Source: Paracoccaceae bacterium
GTDB lineage: Bacteria > Pseudomonadota > Alphaproteobacteria > Rhodobacterales > Rhodobacteraceae
NCBI GenBank assembly: GCA_026982255.1
Contig: JALSHL010000160.1
Coordinates: 1 to 17,998 of the forward strand
Direction: 5' to 3'
DNA: 17,998 nt
The notes below the pieces were generated by a model, which searched no databases, was not told the origin of the DNA, and saw only the letters and a list, made by a program, of their open reading frames with translations. This document shows positions 7,128-16,319 of the stretch, piece after piece. The number at the start of each line of letters is the position of its first letter. Position 1 is the stretch's first letter. A program made the position numbers and the translations under genes.

Positions 7128-7616
7128 ATGGGCGACAAGAAACAGAACTCCGATGTAGAATTCATCACGGCGCTGGCCGAGCTTCTGCGCGCAAACGAAT
7201 TGAGCGAAATCGAGGTGATGCGCGAATTCGGCAAGGACGATGTCCTGAACGTTCGCGTAGCACGCCAGTTGCAAGCGGCCCCTGCCCCCGCCACCGTGGC
7301 GGCGCCCGCACCGGTTGCCGCTGTTGCGGCCCCTGCCGCCGCGCCTGCTGCCCCTGCGCCCAGCGAAGACCCGACACAGTTGGCCGGTGCGGTAACGTCA
7401 CCCATGGTCGGCACCGCCTATCTGGCACCGGAACCGGGTGCCGCACCGTTTATCAAGGTCGGAGACAGCGTCTCGGAAGGGCAGACATTGCTGATTATCG
7501 AAGCCATGAAAACCATGAACCAGATCCCCGCTCCGGCCTCCGGCAAGGTCACGCGCATACTGGTCGATGACGGCACGGCCGTCGAATTCGGCGATCCGCT
7601 CGTCGTTGTAGAATAA
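7128..7616 (+). CDS. accB: Biotin carboxyl carrier protein of acetyl-CoA carboxylase
   Basis: A 162-residue BCCP subunit that carries CO2 on biotin between the biotin carboxylase and carboxyltransferase of acetyl-CoA carboxylase, the first step of fatty-acid synthesis. Residues 1-48 form the N-terminal dimerisation region. An Ala/Pro-rich flexible linker spans about 50-80, and the biotinyl (lipoyl-like) domain covers about 85-162. The biotin-accepting lysine is Lys128 in EAMKTMN; E. coli has EAMKMMN. SPMVGT at 91-96 and the GTAVEFGDPLVVVE ending are typical. The start ATG has GAGGG just upstream. accC follows 17 bases later, the classic accBC operon, in which AccB level often controls transcription. 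Confidence 0.97.
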   Translation: MGDKKQNSDVEFITALAELLRANELSEIEVMREFGKDDVLNVRVARQLQAAPAPATVAAPAPVAAVAAPAAAPAAPAPSEDPTQLAGAVTSPMVGTAYLAPEPGAAPFIKVGDSVSEGQTLLIIEAMKTMNQIPAPASGKVTRILVDDGTAVEFGDPLVVVE

Positions 7617-7633
7617 CCCGGAGAACAGGACGT

Positions 7634-8977
7634 ATGTTCAACAAAATCCTGATTGCCAACCGCGGCGAGATTGCCCTGCGGGTCATCCGCGCCTGCAAGG
7701 AAATGGGAATCGGCTCGGTCGCGGTCCATTCCACCGCCGACGCGGATGCCATGCATGTGCGCATGGCGGACGAGAGCATCTGCATCGGCCCGCCCTCCGG
7801 CACCCAGAGCTATCTGTCCATTCCCAATATCATCTCGGCCTGCGAGATCACGGGCGCCGAGGCCATCCATCCCGGTTACGGCTTTCTGTCCGAGAACGCC
7901 AATTTCGTGCAGATCGTGCAGGATCACGGGCTGACCTTTATCGGACCCACCGCGGACCACATCAACATGATGGGCGACAAGATCACCGCCAAGGACACCA
8001 TGAAGAAACTCGGTGTGCCCTGCGTGCCCGGCTCCGACGGCGGCGTGCCGACCCTGAAGGATGCCCGCAGGATTGCCGACGAGATGGGATACCCGGTCAT
8101 CGTCAAGGCCACGGCCGGTGGCGGCGGACGCGGCATGAAACTGGCGCGCACGGCCGACGACCTGGAAGAGGCTTTCAGCACCGCGCGCTCCGAATCCAAG
8201 GCGGCCTTCGGCAATGACGAGGTCTACATCGAGAAATACCTCACCCTGCCCCGTCACATCGAAATACAGGTGTTTGGCGATGGCAAGGGCAAGGCGGTCC
8301 ATCTGGGCGAACGGGACTGCTCGCTGCAGCGCCGTCATCAGAAAGTGTTCGAGGAAAGTCCCTCGCCGGTCGTCGATGCGGAAACTCGTGCCCGTATCGG
8401 CAAGGTCTGTGCCGACGCGGTTGCGAATATCAATTACGCCGGTGCCGGCACCATCGAATTCCTGTACGAGAACGGCGAGTTCTTCTTTATAGAGATGAAC
8501 ACCCGCCTGCAGGTGGAACACCCTGTTACCGAAGCCGTTTACGGCGTCGATCTGGTGCGCGAACAGATCCGCGTTGCCGCCGGCCTGCCGATGTCCTTCG
8601 AACAGGACGATCTGGTGCCGGACGGTCATGCGATCGAGGTGCGTATCAACGCCGAGAAACTGCCGGAATTCCGCCCCTCGCCGGGCAAGATCACGCAGTT
8701 TCACGCCCCGGGCGGTCTGGGTGTGCGTATGGACAGCCATATCTATGACGGATATTCCATCCCGCCCTATTACGACAGCCTGATCGCCAAGCTGATCGTG
8801 CATGCCCCCGACCGCTCTGCCGCCCTTGCGCGGCTGAACCGTTCGCTGGATGAACTGGTCGTCGACGGGATCGACACCACCACGCCCCTGCATCGTGCAC
8901 TGCTTGAAGAGCCGGATATCCTGAGCGGCGACTACGATATCCACTGGCTGGAAAAGTGGCTGGAGACCTATCGCTAG
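7634..8977 (+). CDS. accC: Biotin carboxylase subunit of acetyl-CoA carboxylase
   Basis: A 447-residue ATP-grasp enzyme that carboxylates biotin on AccB using ATP and bicarbonate. It is close to the E. coli length. Features in order are the biotin-carboxylase N-domain (KILIANRGEIALRVIRA), Lys116 and Lys158 for ATP, the glycine-rich lid GGGGRGM (162-168), Lys237 in RRHQKVFEE, the metal ligands Glu275 and Glu287, and the catalytic group Arg291, Gln293 and Glu295 in MNTRLQVEHPVTE. All are intact and shifted by one or none from E. coli numbering. GGAGA lies 9 bases before the ATG. Forms an operon with accB and probably with aat, whose start follows the accC stop by three bases. Confidence 0.98.
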   Translation: MFNKILIANRGEIALRVIRACKEMGIGSVAVHSTADADAMHVRMADESICIGPPSGTQSYLSIPNIISACEITGAEAIHPGYGFLSENANFVQIVQDHGLTFIGPTADHINMMGDKITAKDTMKKLGVPCVPGSDGGVPTLKDARRIADEMGYPVIVKATAGGGGRGMKLARTADDLEEAFSTARSESKAAFGNDEVYIEKYLTLPRHIEIQVFGDGKGKAVHLGERDCSLQRRHQKVFEESPSPVVDAETRARIGKVCADAVANINYAGAGTIEFLYENGEFFFIEMNTRLQVEHPVTEAVYGVDLVREQIRVAAGLPMSFEQDDLVPDGHAIEVRINAEKLPEFRPSPGKITQFHAPGGLGVRMDSHIYDGYSIPPYYDSLIAKLIVHAPDRSAALARLNRSLDELVVDGIDTTTPLHRALLEEPDILSGDYDIHWLEKWLETYR

Positions 8978-8980
8978 CCC

Positions 8981-9628
8981 GTGACCGACGATCCCCAAAT
9001 AACGCCCGAGCTGTTGCTGCATGCCTATTGCTCGGGCATGTTTCCCATGGCCGAAAGCGCCGACGACCCCGAACTGTTCTGGGTCGACCCGCAGATGCGC
9101 GGCATTATCCCGCTGGACGGGTTCCACATCTCGCGCAGCCTGCGCAAACGCCTGAAATCCGGTCGCTACCGGTTTACCGCCAATGTCTGCTTCGACCGTG
9201 TCGTCGACCTGTGCGCCAAACGCAAAACCACCTGGATCAATGACGAGATCCGAACGCTATACGGCAAGCTCAACCGCATGGGGTATGCCCATTCCATCGA
9301 GGTCTGGAGCACCGAAGGGCTGGTCGGCGGGTTATACGGAGTCTGCATCGCCGGCGCGTTTTTTGGCGAGAGCATGTTTTCCAGCAAAACCGACGGCTCC
9401 AAACTGGCGCTGGTGGCACTGGTGGCGCGACTGAACGCCGGCGGCTTTTCCCTGCTGGACACGCAATTCCTGACCGACCACCTTGTGCGAATGGGCGGCA
9501 TCGAAATTCCGCAGAAAGAATACCGCGAACGGCTGGAACGCGCGCTGGACAGCGAGGCGGACTTCTGGGCGCTCCCGCCCGATGCCGGTGTTCAGGAGTT
9601 GCTGCAGCTCAGCACCCAGACGTCATAG
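8981..9628 (+). CDS. aat: Leucyl/phenylalanyl-tRNA--protein transferase
   Basis: A 215-residue cytosolic transferase that adds Leu or Phe from aminoacyl-tRNA to N-terminal Arg or Lys, creating N-degrons for ClpS/ClpAP. Diagnostic blocks are LLHAYCSGMFPMAE, FWVDPQMRGIIPLDGFHISRSLRK, GGLYGVCIAGAFFGESMFS (Glu130), SKLALVALVARL and LLDTQFLTDHL (Asp160). The start must be GTG 8981: it is three bases after the accC stop, the next in-frame stop upstream is that region itself, and the first ATG is inside the conserved block. No clear Shine-Dalgarno is seen, so translation is probably coupled to accC. The last 12 codons overlap, on the opposite strand, the end of the DUF2155 gene. Confidence 0.95.
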   Translation: MTDDPQITPELLLHAYCSGMFPMAESADDPELFWVDPQMRGIIPLDGFHISRSLRKRLKSGRYRFTANVCFDRVVDLCAKRKTTWINDEIRTLYGKLNRMGYAHSIEVWSTEGLVGGLYGVCIAGAFFGESMFSSKTDGSKLALVALVARLNAGGFSLLDTQFLTDHLVRMGGIEIPQKEYRERLERALDSEADFWALPPDAGVQELLQLSTQTS

Positions 9629-10056
9629 CGCGGGTGATCCAGTGCCGAAAGCGCGGGGCTGGAGGCGAACATCCATCCGACAAAACGCGGTTCGTCCTCG
9701 CGGATGTCGCGGATGCGCAACTCGGCAAAGGCATCCTCGGTAATATCACCCTGCGGGTAGCGGCAGGCCAGCAAGGTGATCTCCAGCCGCTCGTATTGCA
9801 CGGTTTCCCCGACCTGTAGCGACAGGTCGGCCACCGTGCCATTGATCCGGTCCAGCCCGCGCAGATTGGCACCGGTAGCCACATCGGACAGCGGCGGGCG
9901 GGTCTCGATCACCTCGTAAGGCACAGGAACGGAATAGGGATTGTCCTGCAATGTCTCGCCCGGAGTGTCGGGCAGCAACTCCTCGACAATCGACTGGCCC
10001 GCAAGCGGTCCGGCGAGCAGCAGAAACAGACCGGTAAGAATACCGACCCTACTCAT
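9592..10056 (-). CDS. DUF2155 domain-containing exported protein
   Basis: A 154-residue protein with an N-terminal signal peptide (residues 1 to about 20, cleavage near PLAGQS). The C-terminal DUF2155 domain (about 65-151) shows LRGLDRINGTVADLSLQVGETVQYERLEITLLACRYP blocks and ends in GWMFASSPALSALDHPRYDVWVLSC. The function of the family is not known to me; it is expected in the periplasm. Its ATG lies within the last codons of the MlaD-like gene (8-base overlap, ATGAGTAG), so the two are co-translated. Its 3' end overlaps aat by 37 bases tail to tail, and the conserved WVLSC lies inside that overlap. Cys97 and Cys151 could pair, which is speculative. Confidence 0.88.
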   Translation of the reverse strand: MSRVGILTGLFLLLAGPLAGQSIVEELLPDTPGETLQDNPYSVPVPYEVIETRPPLSDVATGANLRGLDRINGTVADLSLQVGETVQYERLEITLLACRYPQGDITEDAFAELRIRDIREDEPRFVGWMFASSPALSALDHPRYDVWVLSCSNS

Positions 10057-10495
10057 TGCTGTTCCCTACGAATTTCATCAGCAGGGTAATCAGGTTCACC
10101 GATCCCTGCGTCAGCAAAATCTCGTCCCCTGGCTCCAGATAGAAGGGCGATCCACCCGCCGTGATTTCCAGAAACGCGCCGCCAAGCAGACCGTCCGAAG
10201 CCACCCTGATGTCGGCATCGTCGGGAATTTTGATCTCGGAATCGACGGAAATCCGCGCGACCGCCTGATAGGTTTCGGGATCTAGCGAAATATCCGTCAG
10301 CGTCCCGATCTTGACCCCAGCCAGACGGACATCGCTGCCGACGTTCAGCCCCTCGACACTGCGGAACTTCGCGGTCAGCGGATATTGCCCGCTACCGGTC
10401 GAAAACCCGGCGCTTTGCGACGCATAATACAGAAATCCAGCCGCCACGGCCAGAACCGCGGCACCGATTAGGGTTTCTGCTGCATTGCTGGCCAT
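10049..10495 (-). CDS. mlaD: MlaD-like MCE-domain lipid transport protein
   Basis: A 148-residue protein anchored by one N-terminal membrane helix (about 8-25), followed by an MCE/MlaD domain (about 38-115: YPLTAKFRSVEGLNVGSDVRLAGVKIGTL and SDGLLGGAFLEITAG). In E. coli, MlaD is the periplasmic hexameric ring of the MlaFEDB phospholipid transporter that keeps outer-membrane lipid asymmetry. No mlaE, mlaF or mlaC gene is near here, so partners must be encoded elsewhere. It lies 9 bases after the NDUFA12-like gene and overlaps the DUF2155 gene by 8 bases, forming a leftward three-gene operon. No strong Shine-Dalgarno is seen. The family call is firm; membership in an Mla system is inferred. Confidence 0.88.
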   Translation of the reverse strand: MASNAAETLIGAAVLAVAAGFLYYASQSAGFSTGSGQYPLTAKFRSVEGLNVGSDVRLAGVKIGTLTDISLDPETYQAVARISVDSEIKIPDDADIRVASDGLLGGAFLEITAGGSPFYLEPGDEILLTQGSVNLITLLMKFVGNSNE

Positions 10496-10504
10496 CGGGC
10501 GGAC

Positions 10505-10882
10505 TCAGCCTTCCGGTTGCCAGGATTCGTAATCCTGCATCACCACCGGCTTGCGGGCATACATGCTGCCCGGCGGGTGATAGGCCTCGTCGGTGCCGGT
10601 CAGGTTCGGACGATGCGGCTTTTCCCAGGGCTTGTGCTTGAGCGGATCGTTTACCGGCGTGTTGTCATAAGTGTGGTGCAACCAGCCATGCCAGTCCGGC
10701 TCGATCCGCGAGGCCTCGATCTCGCCGTTGAAAATTACCCAGCGTTTTTTGCCGGCCTTGTCGGTATAGAATTTGTTACCCTGATCGTCCTCGCCAACCA
10801 GAACACCGTTGCGCCATGTGAACAACTGCGTGCCGATTGACTGGTTGTTCCACCATGTCAGTATCTGCAAAAGGAATTTCAT
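10505..10882 (-). CDS. NADH:ubiquinone oxidoreductase 17.2 kDa (NDUFA12) family subunit
   Basis: A 125-residue protein similar to mitochondrial NDUFA12 (B17.2), a supernumerary complex I subunit shared by alphaproteobacteria and mitochondria. Visible family blocks are WWNNQSIGTQLFTWRNGVLVGEDDQGNKFY, KKRWVIFNGEIEASRIEPDWHGWLHHTYDNTP, KHKPWEKPHRPNLTGT and the terminal YESWQPEG. The ATG at 10882 is preferred over a GTG 12 bases upstream because GGAG sits about 8 bases before the ATG and the family starts at this point. It leads a leftward operon with the MlaD-like and DUF2155 genes and is not near other nuo genes in this window. Confidence 0.93.
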   Translation of the reverse strand: MKFLLQILTWWNNQSIGTQLFTWRNGVLVGEDDQGNKFYTDKAGKKRWVIFNGEIEASRIEPDWHGWLHHTYDNTPVNDPLKHKPWEKPHRPNLTGTDEAYHPPGSMYARKPVVMQDYESWQPEG

Positions 10883-10945
10883 ATCCGACTCCACCAGTTT
10901 CGATATCGCGGTTATGCCCTGTTTACCCCTGAAAGGTCCAGAGCG

Positions 10946-12211
<1,266 letters not shown>

Positions 12212-12264
12212 CAATGTCTCCTGACCCGTGGCACCGTGCCGAGTCGTTTTGTGTCTTTGCATCC

Positions 12265-12293
12265 ATAGGACATGACCTTTCCCGCCAATTCAA
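12265..12293 (-). promoter_or_regulatory. Possible promoter between clpP and clpX
   Basis: On the minus strand TTGAAT (12293-12288), a 17-base spacer and TCCTAT (12270-12265) make a moderate sigma70-type match that would start transcription about 50 bases before clpX. The CTTG and CCTATG words also recall the alphaproteobacterial RpoH heat-shock consensus, but the spacing of about 21 bases is too long for it. Confidence 0.3.
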
Positions 12294-12310
12294 GCCGGAA
12301 CTGCCCTGCC

Positions 12311-12943
12311 CTATTCCGCGTCTTCGCCGTCAACCGCGTGACGATCGACTATTTTGTCCACCAGACCCCAGTCGCGGGCCTCTTCGGCGGTCATGAAATT
12401 GTCGCGATCCAGCGCCTTTTCCACCGTTTCCAGCTCCTGCCCGCAATGTTTGACGTAAATCCTGTTCAGACGATCCCGCAGTTCCAGAATTTCCTTGGCG
12501 TGCAGCGCGATGTCCGAGGCCTGCCCCTGGAACCCGCCGGAGGGCTGATGCACCATCACGCGGGAATTCGGCAGGCTGAAGCGCATGTCCTTTTCACCCG
12601 CAGCCAGCAGCAACGACCCCATGGAGGCCGCCTGCCCGACAACCAGCGTGGAAACCGGCGGGCGGATATACTGCATGGTGTCATAGATCGACAGACCGGC
12701 CGATACCACGCCGCCGGGCGAGTTGATATACATCGAAATTTCTTTTTTCGGGTTTTCCGCCTCGAGAAACAGAAGCTGCGCCACAATCAGCGTCGACATG
12801 CCGTCATGCACCGGACCGGACAGGAAAATGATCCGTTCTTTCAGCAGGCGCGAGAAAATATCGTAGGAGCGTTCGCCGCGTGCTGTCTGCTCGACCACCA
12901 TCGGGACAAGCGTGTTCATATAGGTGTCAATCGGATCGTTCAT
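12311..12943 (-). CDS. clpP: ClpP, proteolytic subunit of Clp proteases
   Basis: A 210-residue serine peptidase (S14) that forms the double-heptamer chamber used with ClpX and ClpA. The catalytic triad is Ser107 (GQAASMGS), His132 (VMVHQPSGG) and Asp181 (LDRDNF). The spacing of 25 and 49 residues equals that of the E. coli proprotein, so the enzyme is complete. The start ATG 12943 is supported by AGAGG about 7 bases upstream; longer in-frame starts would run into the terminator-proximal gap. The tig-clpP-clpX order is widely conserved. A terminator separates it from tig, so it must have its own promoter in the 162-base gap, which I could not place with confidence. Confidence 0.97.
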   Translation of the reverse strand: MNDPIDTYMNTLVPMVVEQTARGERSYDIFSRLLKERIIFLSGPVHDGMSTLIVAQLLFLEAENPKKEISMYINSPGGVVSAGLSIYDTMQYIRPPVSTLVVGQAASMGSLLLAAGEKDMRFSLPNSRVMVHQPSGGFQGQASDIALHAKEILELRDRLNRIYVKHCGQELETVEKALDRDNFMTAEEARDWGLVDKIVDRHAVDGEDAE

Positions 12944-13054
12944 GTCTTCGCCTCTTTTCAGGAGCCCGCGGAATATCGGACAACTCTTACGCAAAGGTTT
13001 AAATGTGCGCTCAAGGGTCTGCAAGGGCTGTTTGCATTAATGTCCCCCGCCAGC

Positions 13055-13082
13055 AAAAAGGGCGCACCCCGCAGGCGCGCCC
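13055..13082 (-). terminator. Intrinsic terminator of tig
   Basis: On the minus strand a nine-pair GC-rich stem (GGGCGCGCC at 13082-13074 with GGTGCGCCC at 13068-13060, one G-T pair) with a five-base loop is followed by TTTTT (13059-13055). It begins 23 bases after the tig stop codon. Confidence 0.85.
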
Positions 13083-13105
13083 CCATAATCCACCTGTCTG
13101 CGGAT

Positions 13106-14437
13106 TTATTCCTTGTCGAGTGCCTTGATGGCCTCTTCCAGTTCTTCCTTGGACACTTCCTTGTCGCTGACATCGGCCAGCTCCACGATGTAGTCCACAA
13201 CCTTGTCCTCGAAAATCGGCGCGCGCAGCTGCTGCTGGGCCTGCTCGTTTTTCTGGATGAACTCGAAGAACTCGCGCTCCTGACCCGGATACTGGCTGGC
13301 CTGCTGGAACATGGCCTGCTGGATTTCCTGTTCGGTCACCTCGACGTTGTTCCTGTTGCCGATCTCGGCCAGCAGCAAACCAAGGCGCACGCGGCGCTCG
13401 GCAAGCTTGCGATGCTCGTCGGTCACTTCGATGTCGCCGTGGTCATGGCCGGTATCTTCGGGATGCTCGTCATGATAAAGCTGATGCGCGATCGACTGCG
13501 CCTCGGCTTCGACCAGCGAGGACGGCAGGTCGAATTTCACCAGATCGTCCAGTTCGTCCATCAGCTTGCGCTTCAGAACCATGCGGGCCGCGCCCTTGTA
13601 TTCACCGGCGAGGCTCTCGCGGATCTGCTCTTTCAGACCATCGAGGTTTTCCGCACCGTATTTGGTGGCCAGTTCGTCATTGACCTCGGCCGGTTTCGGC
13701 TCGCGCACTTCCTTGACGGTGCATTCGAACACGGCATCCTTGCCGGCAAGATGTTCCGCGCCGTATTCGGCCGGGAAGGTCACATTGACGTCAAGCTTGT
13801 CGCCTTCCTTGGCGCCGACCAGTTGATCCTCGAAACCGGGTATGAAGCTGTTGGAGCCGAGTACCAGCGGATAATCGTCGCCGGCACCGCCCTCGAAGGC
13901 CTCGCCGTCAACCTTGCCGAGGAAGTCGATCACAACCTGATCGCCCTCTTTGGCCTTGGAACCCTTGCGGCGCTTCTCGAAATTCTGCGACTGCGCTGCC
14001 AGATTTTCCAGCGCCTCGTTTACGGCCTCGTCGTCAACGACCGTAACCAGACGCTCCAGTTTCAGCTTGGAGAAATCCGGCTCCGGAATATCGGGCAGAC
14101 ATTCGTAGGACACGGAAACAGCCACATCGTCGCCTTCTTTCCATTCGTCGTTGGTCATCTTGACCTCGGGCTGCATGGTCGGGCGGTCGCCGGTTTTCTC
14201 GAAATGCTCCTGCAAGGCGGTGTCGATGCTTTCCTGCATCGCCTCGCCCAGAACGGACTGGCCGAACATCTTTTTCATCAGGGCCAGGGGCGCGCGACCC
14301 TTGCGGAAACCCTTCATCTGGAAATCGGCGCGGGCCGCTTCCAGTTTTTCGTTTACTTTGGCGTCCAGTTCCTCGGCGGTGATGATCATGTCATACGCGC
14401 GCTTGAGGCCTTCGTTCTGGGTTTCGGTGACCTGCAT
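13106..14437 (-). CDS. tig: Trigger factor, ribosome-bound chaperone
   Basis: A 443-residue chaperone that binds near the ribosome exit tunnel and folds nascent chains. The N-domain carries the ribosome-binding signature GFRKGRAP with Phe44, Arg45 and Lys46, at the same positions as in E. coli. A PPIase (FKBP-like) domain follows at about 165-250 (GDQVVIDFLGKVDGEAFEGG and the IPGFEDQLVG block), then the helical C-domain, which includes a His/Asp-rich patch (DEHPEDTGHDHGD). The start ATG 14437 is preceded by GAGGA about 8 bases upstream. The reading frame stays open further upstream only because it passes through the tRNA-Leu, so a longer protein is rejected. It is probably transcribed together with that tRNA and ends at a good terminator before clpP. 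Confidence 0.97.
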   Translation of the reverse strand: MQVTETQNEGLKRAYDMIITAEELDAKVNEKLEAARADFQMKGFRKGRAPLALMKKMFGQSVLGEAMQESIDTALQEHFEKTGDRPTMQPEVKMTNDEWKEGDDVAVSVSYECLPDIPEPDFSKLKLERLVTVVDDEAVNEALENLAAQSQNFEKRRKGSKAKEGDQVVIDFLGKVDGEAFEGGAGDDYPLVLGSNSFIPGFEDQLVGAKEGDKLDVNVTFPAEYGAEHLAGKDAVFECTVKEVREPKPAEVNDELATKYGAENLDGLKEQIRESLAGEYKGAARMVLKRKLMDELDDLVKFDLPSSLVEAEAQSIAHQLYHDEHPEDTGHDHGDIEVTDEHRKLAERRVRLGLLLAEIGNRNNVEVTEQEIQQAMFQQASQYPGQEREFFEFIQKNEQAQQQLRAPIFEDKVVDYIVELADVSDKEVSKEELEEAIKALDKE

Positions 14438-14462
14438 GTCATTTCCTCGTTTCAAATTTCGC

Positions 14463-14474
14463 GCCCCGAAGGGC
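14463..14474 (-). other. UUCG-tetraloop hairpin between tRNA-Leu and tig
   Basis: On the minus strand GCCC-TTCG-GGGC forms a four-pair stem capped by the very stable cUUCGg tetraloop, starting on the base directly after the encoded CCA of tRNA-Leu. No T-run follows, so it is unlikely to terminate transcription; it may mark the 3' processing point of the tRNA and the 5' end of the tig mRNA. Confidence 0.6.
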
Positions 14475-14559
<85 letters not shown>

Positions 14560-14643
14560 AAACACCGGTGCCCTGCGGCATCGGCACAATTCCGGCGCCT
14601 CTCTAGCAGAGGATTTTGCGGCTGGCGAGGGAAAAATGACCGT

Positions 14644-15468
14644 CTACAGCCCCAAATCCCGAAACACGGCGGGGAGCTGCTCGGGCAGATCCTCCGCAAT
14701 CAGGCCGGGGCCGAATTTGCGCGCGCATTCTACATGCAGCCAGGCACCCTGTGTGGCGGCAGCCAGCGGATCGTGCCCGCGTGCCAGCAATCCGACGATG
14801 AAGCCTGCCAGAACATCGCCGGAACCGGCAGTAGCCAGCCAGGGGGCGGAACGACCCTCGTTGATATCCGCGACAACCGTTCCGTCGGGCGCCGCAATCA
14901 CCGTGTTGGCCCCTTTGAACAAAACCGTGCAACCCGCCCGCTTCGCGGCCCCGGCCGTGGCCTGCGCTTTGGAATAGCCTGCACCGGCGTCAAGCCGCGC
15001 CGCAATATCGGGAAACATCCGCTTGAACTCCCCCGCGTGCGGCGTCAGAACAACTCTGTCATGCAGGCGGCCGATCAGCCGCTCCCACAGGGCATCCGCA
15101 TCCAGAACCAGCCCCCGCCCCGAAGCCAGCGCCGTTTCCACCAGCCCCTCGGCCCGCTCGTCCAGCCCCAGCGCCGGCCCGAGGCACAGCGCATTGATCC
15201 GCGCATCGCGCAAGGTGGCCTGCAGCACAAAGGCATCGGCAATCGGGCGCAACATCACCGCATCCATGCGCGCGGCGTTTTCCGCCACGGCCTCTTGCGG
15301 GCAACCGATGGTGACCAGCCCGGCGCCGATCCGCAAGGCCCCGCGCGCTGCTAAACGTGCCGCTCCCGTGCGCCCCGCAGGCCCCGATAAAACCAGCGCG
15401 TGCCCGTAGCCGTATTTATGTGCCCGACCGGTTTTTCCCAGCGTTTTCTGCATTTCTTCCACGGTCAT
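14644..15468 (-). CDS. nnrD: ADP-dependent (or ATP-dependent) NAD(P)H-hydrate dehydratase, separate ORF
   Basis: A 274-residue YjeF-C (ribokinase-like) enzyme that dehydrates S-NAD(P)HX back to NAD(P)H. Family blocks are AHKYGYGHALVLSG (16-29), LDADAL (122-127), LTPHAGEF (141-148), FKGANTVIAAPDG (184-196) and GSGDVLAG (215-222), the phosphate-binding and catalytic Asp motif. In most bacteria this is the C-terminal half of a fused Nnr protein. Here its ATG (15468) overlaps the TGA of the epimerase ORF as ATGA, with an AGGGGA about 7 bases upstream, so it is probably made by coupled re-initiation. Only about 17 residues precede the conserved AHKY block, so the ORF starts at the natural domain boundary. 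Confidence 0.9.
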   Translation of the reverse strand: MTVEEMQKTLGKTGRAHKYGYGHALVLSGPAGRTGAARLAARGALRIGAGLVTIGCPQEAVAENAARMDAVMLRPIADAFVLQATLRDARINALCLGPALGLDERAEGLVETALASGRGLVLDADALWERLIGRLHDRVVLTPHAGEFKRMFPDIAARLDAGAGYSKAQATAGAAKRAGCTVLFKGANTVIAAPDGTVVADINEGRSAPWLATAGSGDVLAGFIVGLLARGHDPLAAATQGAWLHVECARKFGPGLIAEDLPEQLPAVFRDLGL

Positions 15469-16166
15469 AGCCCGATCCCCTTTACCACCAGCTTGCTGCA
15501 AAGATCCGGCCCCTCGCCCATGATATGCCCGCGTTTTGACGCATGAAAGGTCACGGTCAACATCACCCGCGGCGCGCGCAAGCCGTGCTCCGGCTCGCCG
15601 CCAATCACCTCGCCGGTGTCCGCGTCCAGACCGGAGGGGATGTCGATTGCAACGGAACGGGTCCAGCGGCCGCTGTTCCTGTCGAGCGGCGCAGTATCCA
15701 GCGCATCGTCGACCAGCCAGAACCATTCCCACAAGCAGGGGTCATCGACTGGGCGCGACAGGCCGATCCCGAAAACCGCGTCCACGATCAGGTCCACGGG
15801 CCTGAGGTCGTCGGTCCAGCCCTCGCGGCAGGCCGGCACCACATCGCCGAGTTCGCTCCATAGGTCATAGTTGTGGCGCGCATCCGGCGGCAGGCGCTCG
15901 GCGTCACCGTAAAAGGCGACGCGCACCTGCCATCCGCGTTGTTTCAGCAATCGCGCCACCACGAATCCGTCGCCGCCGTTGTTGCCCGGACCACACAGGA
16001 TTTCGGCGCTGCGCCCCCCTTCCGCCAGTTCGGGCCATTCCGCCAGAATCGCCTCGACAACTCCCAGCCCCGCGCGCTCCATCAGTTCCCGCCCGCTGAC
16101 CGAGCCGCTGTCAATCGCGGCACGTTCCAGCGCGCGCATCTGCTCCGAGGTCAGGATCTCCGTCAT
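15465..16166 (-). CDS. nnrE: NAD(P)H-hydrate epimerase, separate ORF
   Basis: A 233-residue YjeF-N (Rossmann-like) domain that converts R-NAD(P)HX to the S form for the dehydratase encoded next to it. Motifs are SEQMRALERAAI, GRELMERAG, the GPGNNGGDGFVVARLL nucleotide loop (59-67), DAVFGIGLSRP with Asp129, and AIDIPSGLDADTG (173-185). It ends with GHIMGEGPDLCSKLVVKGIGL, exactly where this domain ends in fused proteins. One base inserted near the stop would join it in frame to the dehydratase, so it is either a true split or the result of a single-base indel or read error. ATG 16166 has GGGTGAG just upstream. It is divergent from glnB. Confidence 0.9.
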   Translation of the reverse strand: MTEILTSEQMRALERAAIDSGSVSGRELMERAGLGVVEAILAEWPELAEGGRSAEILCGPGNNGGDGFVVARLLKQRGWQVRVAFYGDAERLPPDARHNYDLWSELGDVVPACREGWTDDLRPVDLIVDAVFGIGLSRPVDDPCLWEWFWLVDDALDTAPLDRNSGRWTRSVAIDIPSGLDADTGEVIGGEPEHGLRAPRVMLTVTFHASKRGHIMGEGPDLCSKLVVKGIGL

Positions 16167-16319
16167 GCCATTCTCACCCTGCGCAAAAAACCGCCACCTT
16201 GCCTAATTTTTAAGCACATCCAGCAGAAACATCTGCCTTCCGCGCCTTGCCAAAACCTAACGAATTGCAACGCTTCTGCACAGGTGTTTTCTGTTACGGA
16301 AATCTACAGGAGCATCGAC

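Noticed and set aside
7418..9127. 569-codon minus-strand open frame opposite accB, accC and aat
   Set aside because: The plus strand encodes clear AccB, AccC and Aat; the antisense frame has no recognisable domain.
12265..12295. RpoH (heat-shock) promoter for clpX
   Set aside because: CTTG and CCTATG words are present but the spacing is about 21 bases instead of 17-18; a sigma70 reading fits as well, so heat-shock control is not claimed.
16167..16319. Sigma54/NtrC promoter upstream of glnB
   Set aside because: I looked for TGGCAC-N5-TTGC on the plus strand and found no acceptable match, so none is annotated.
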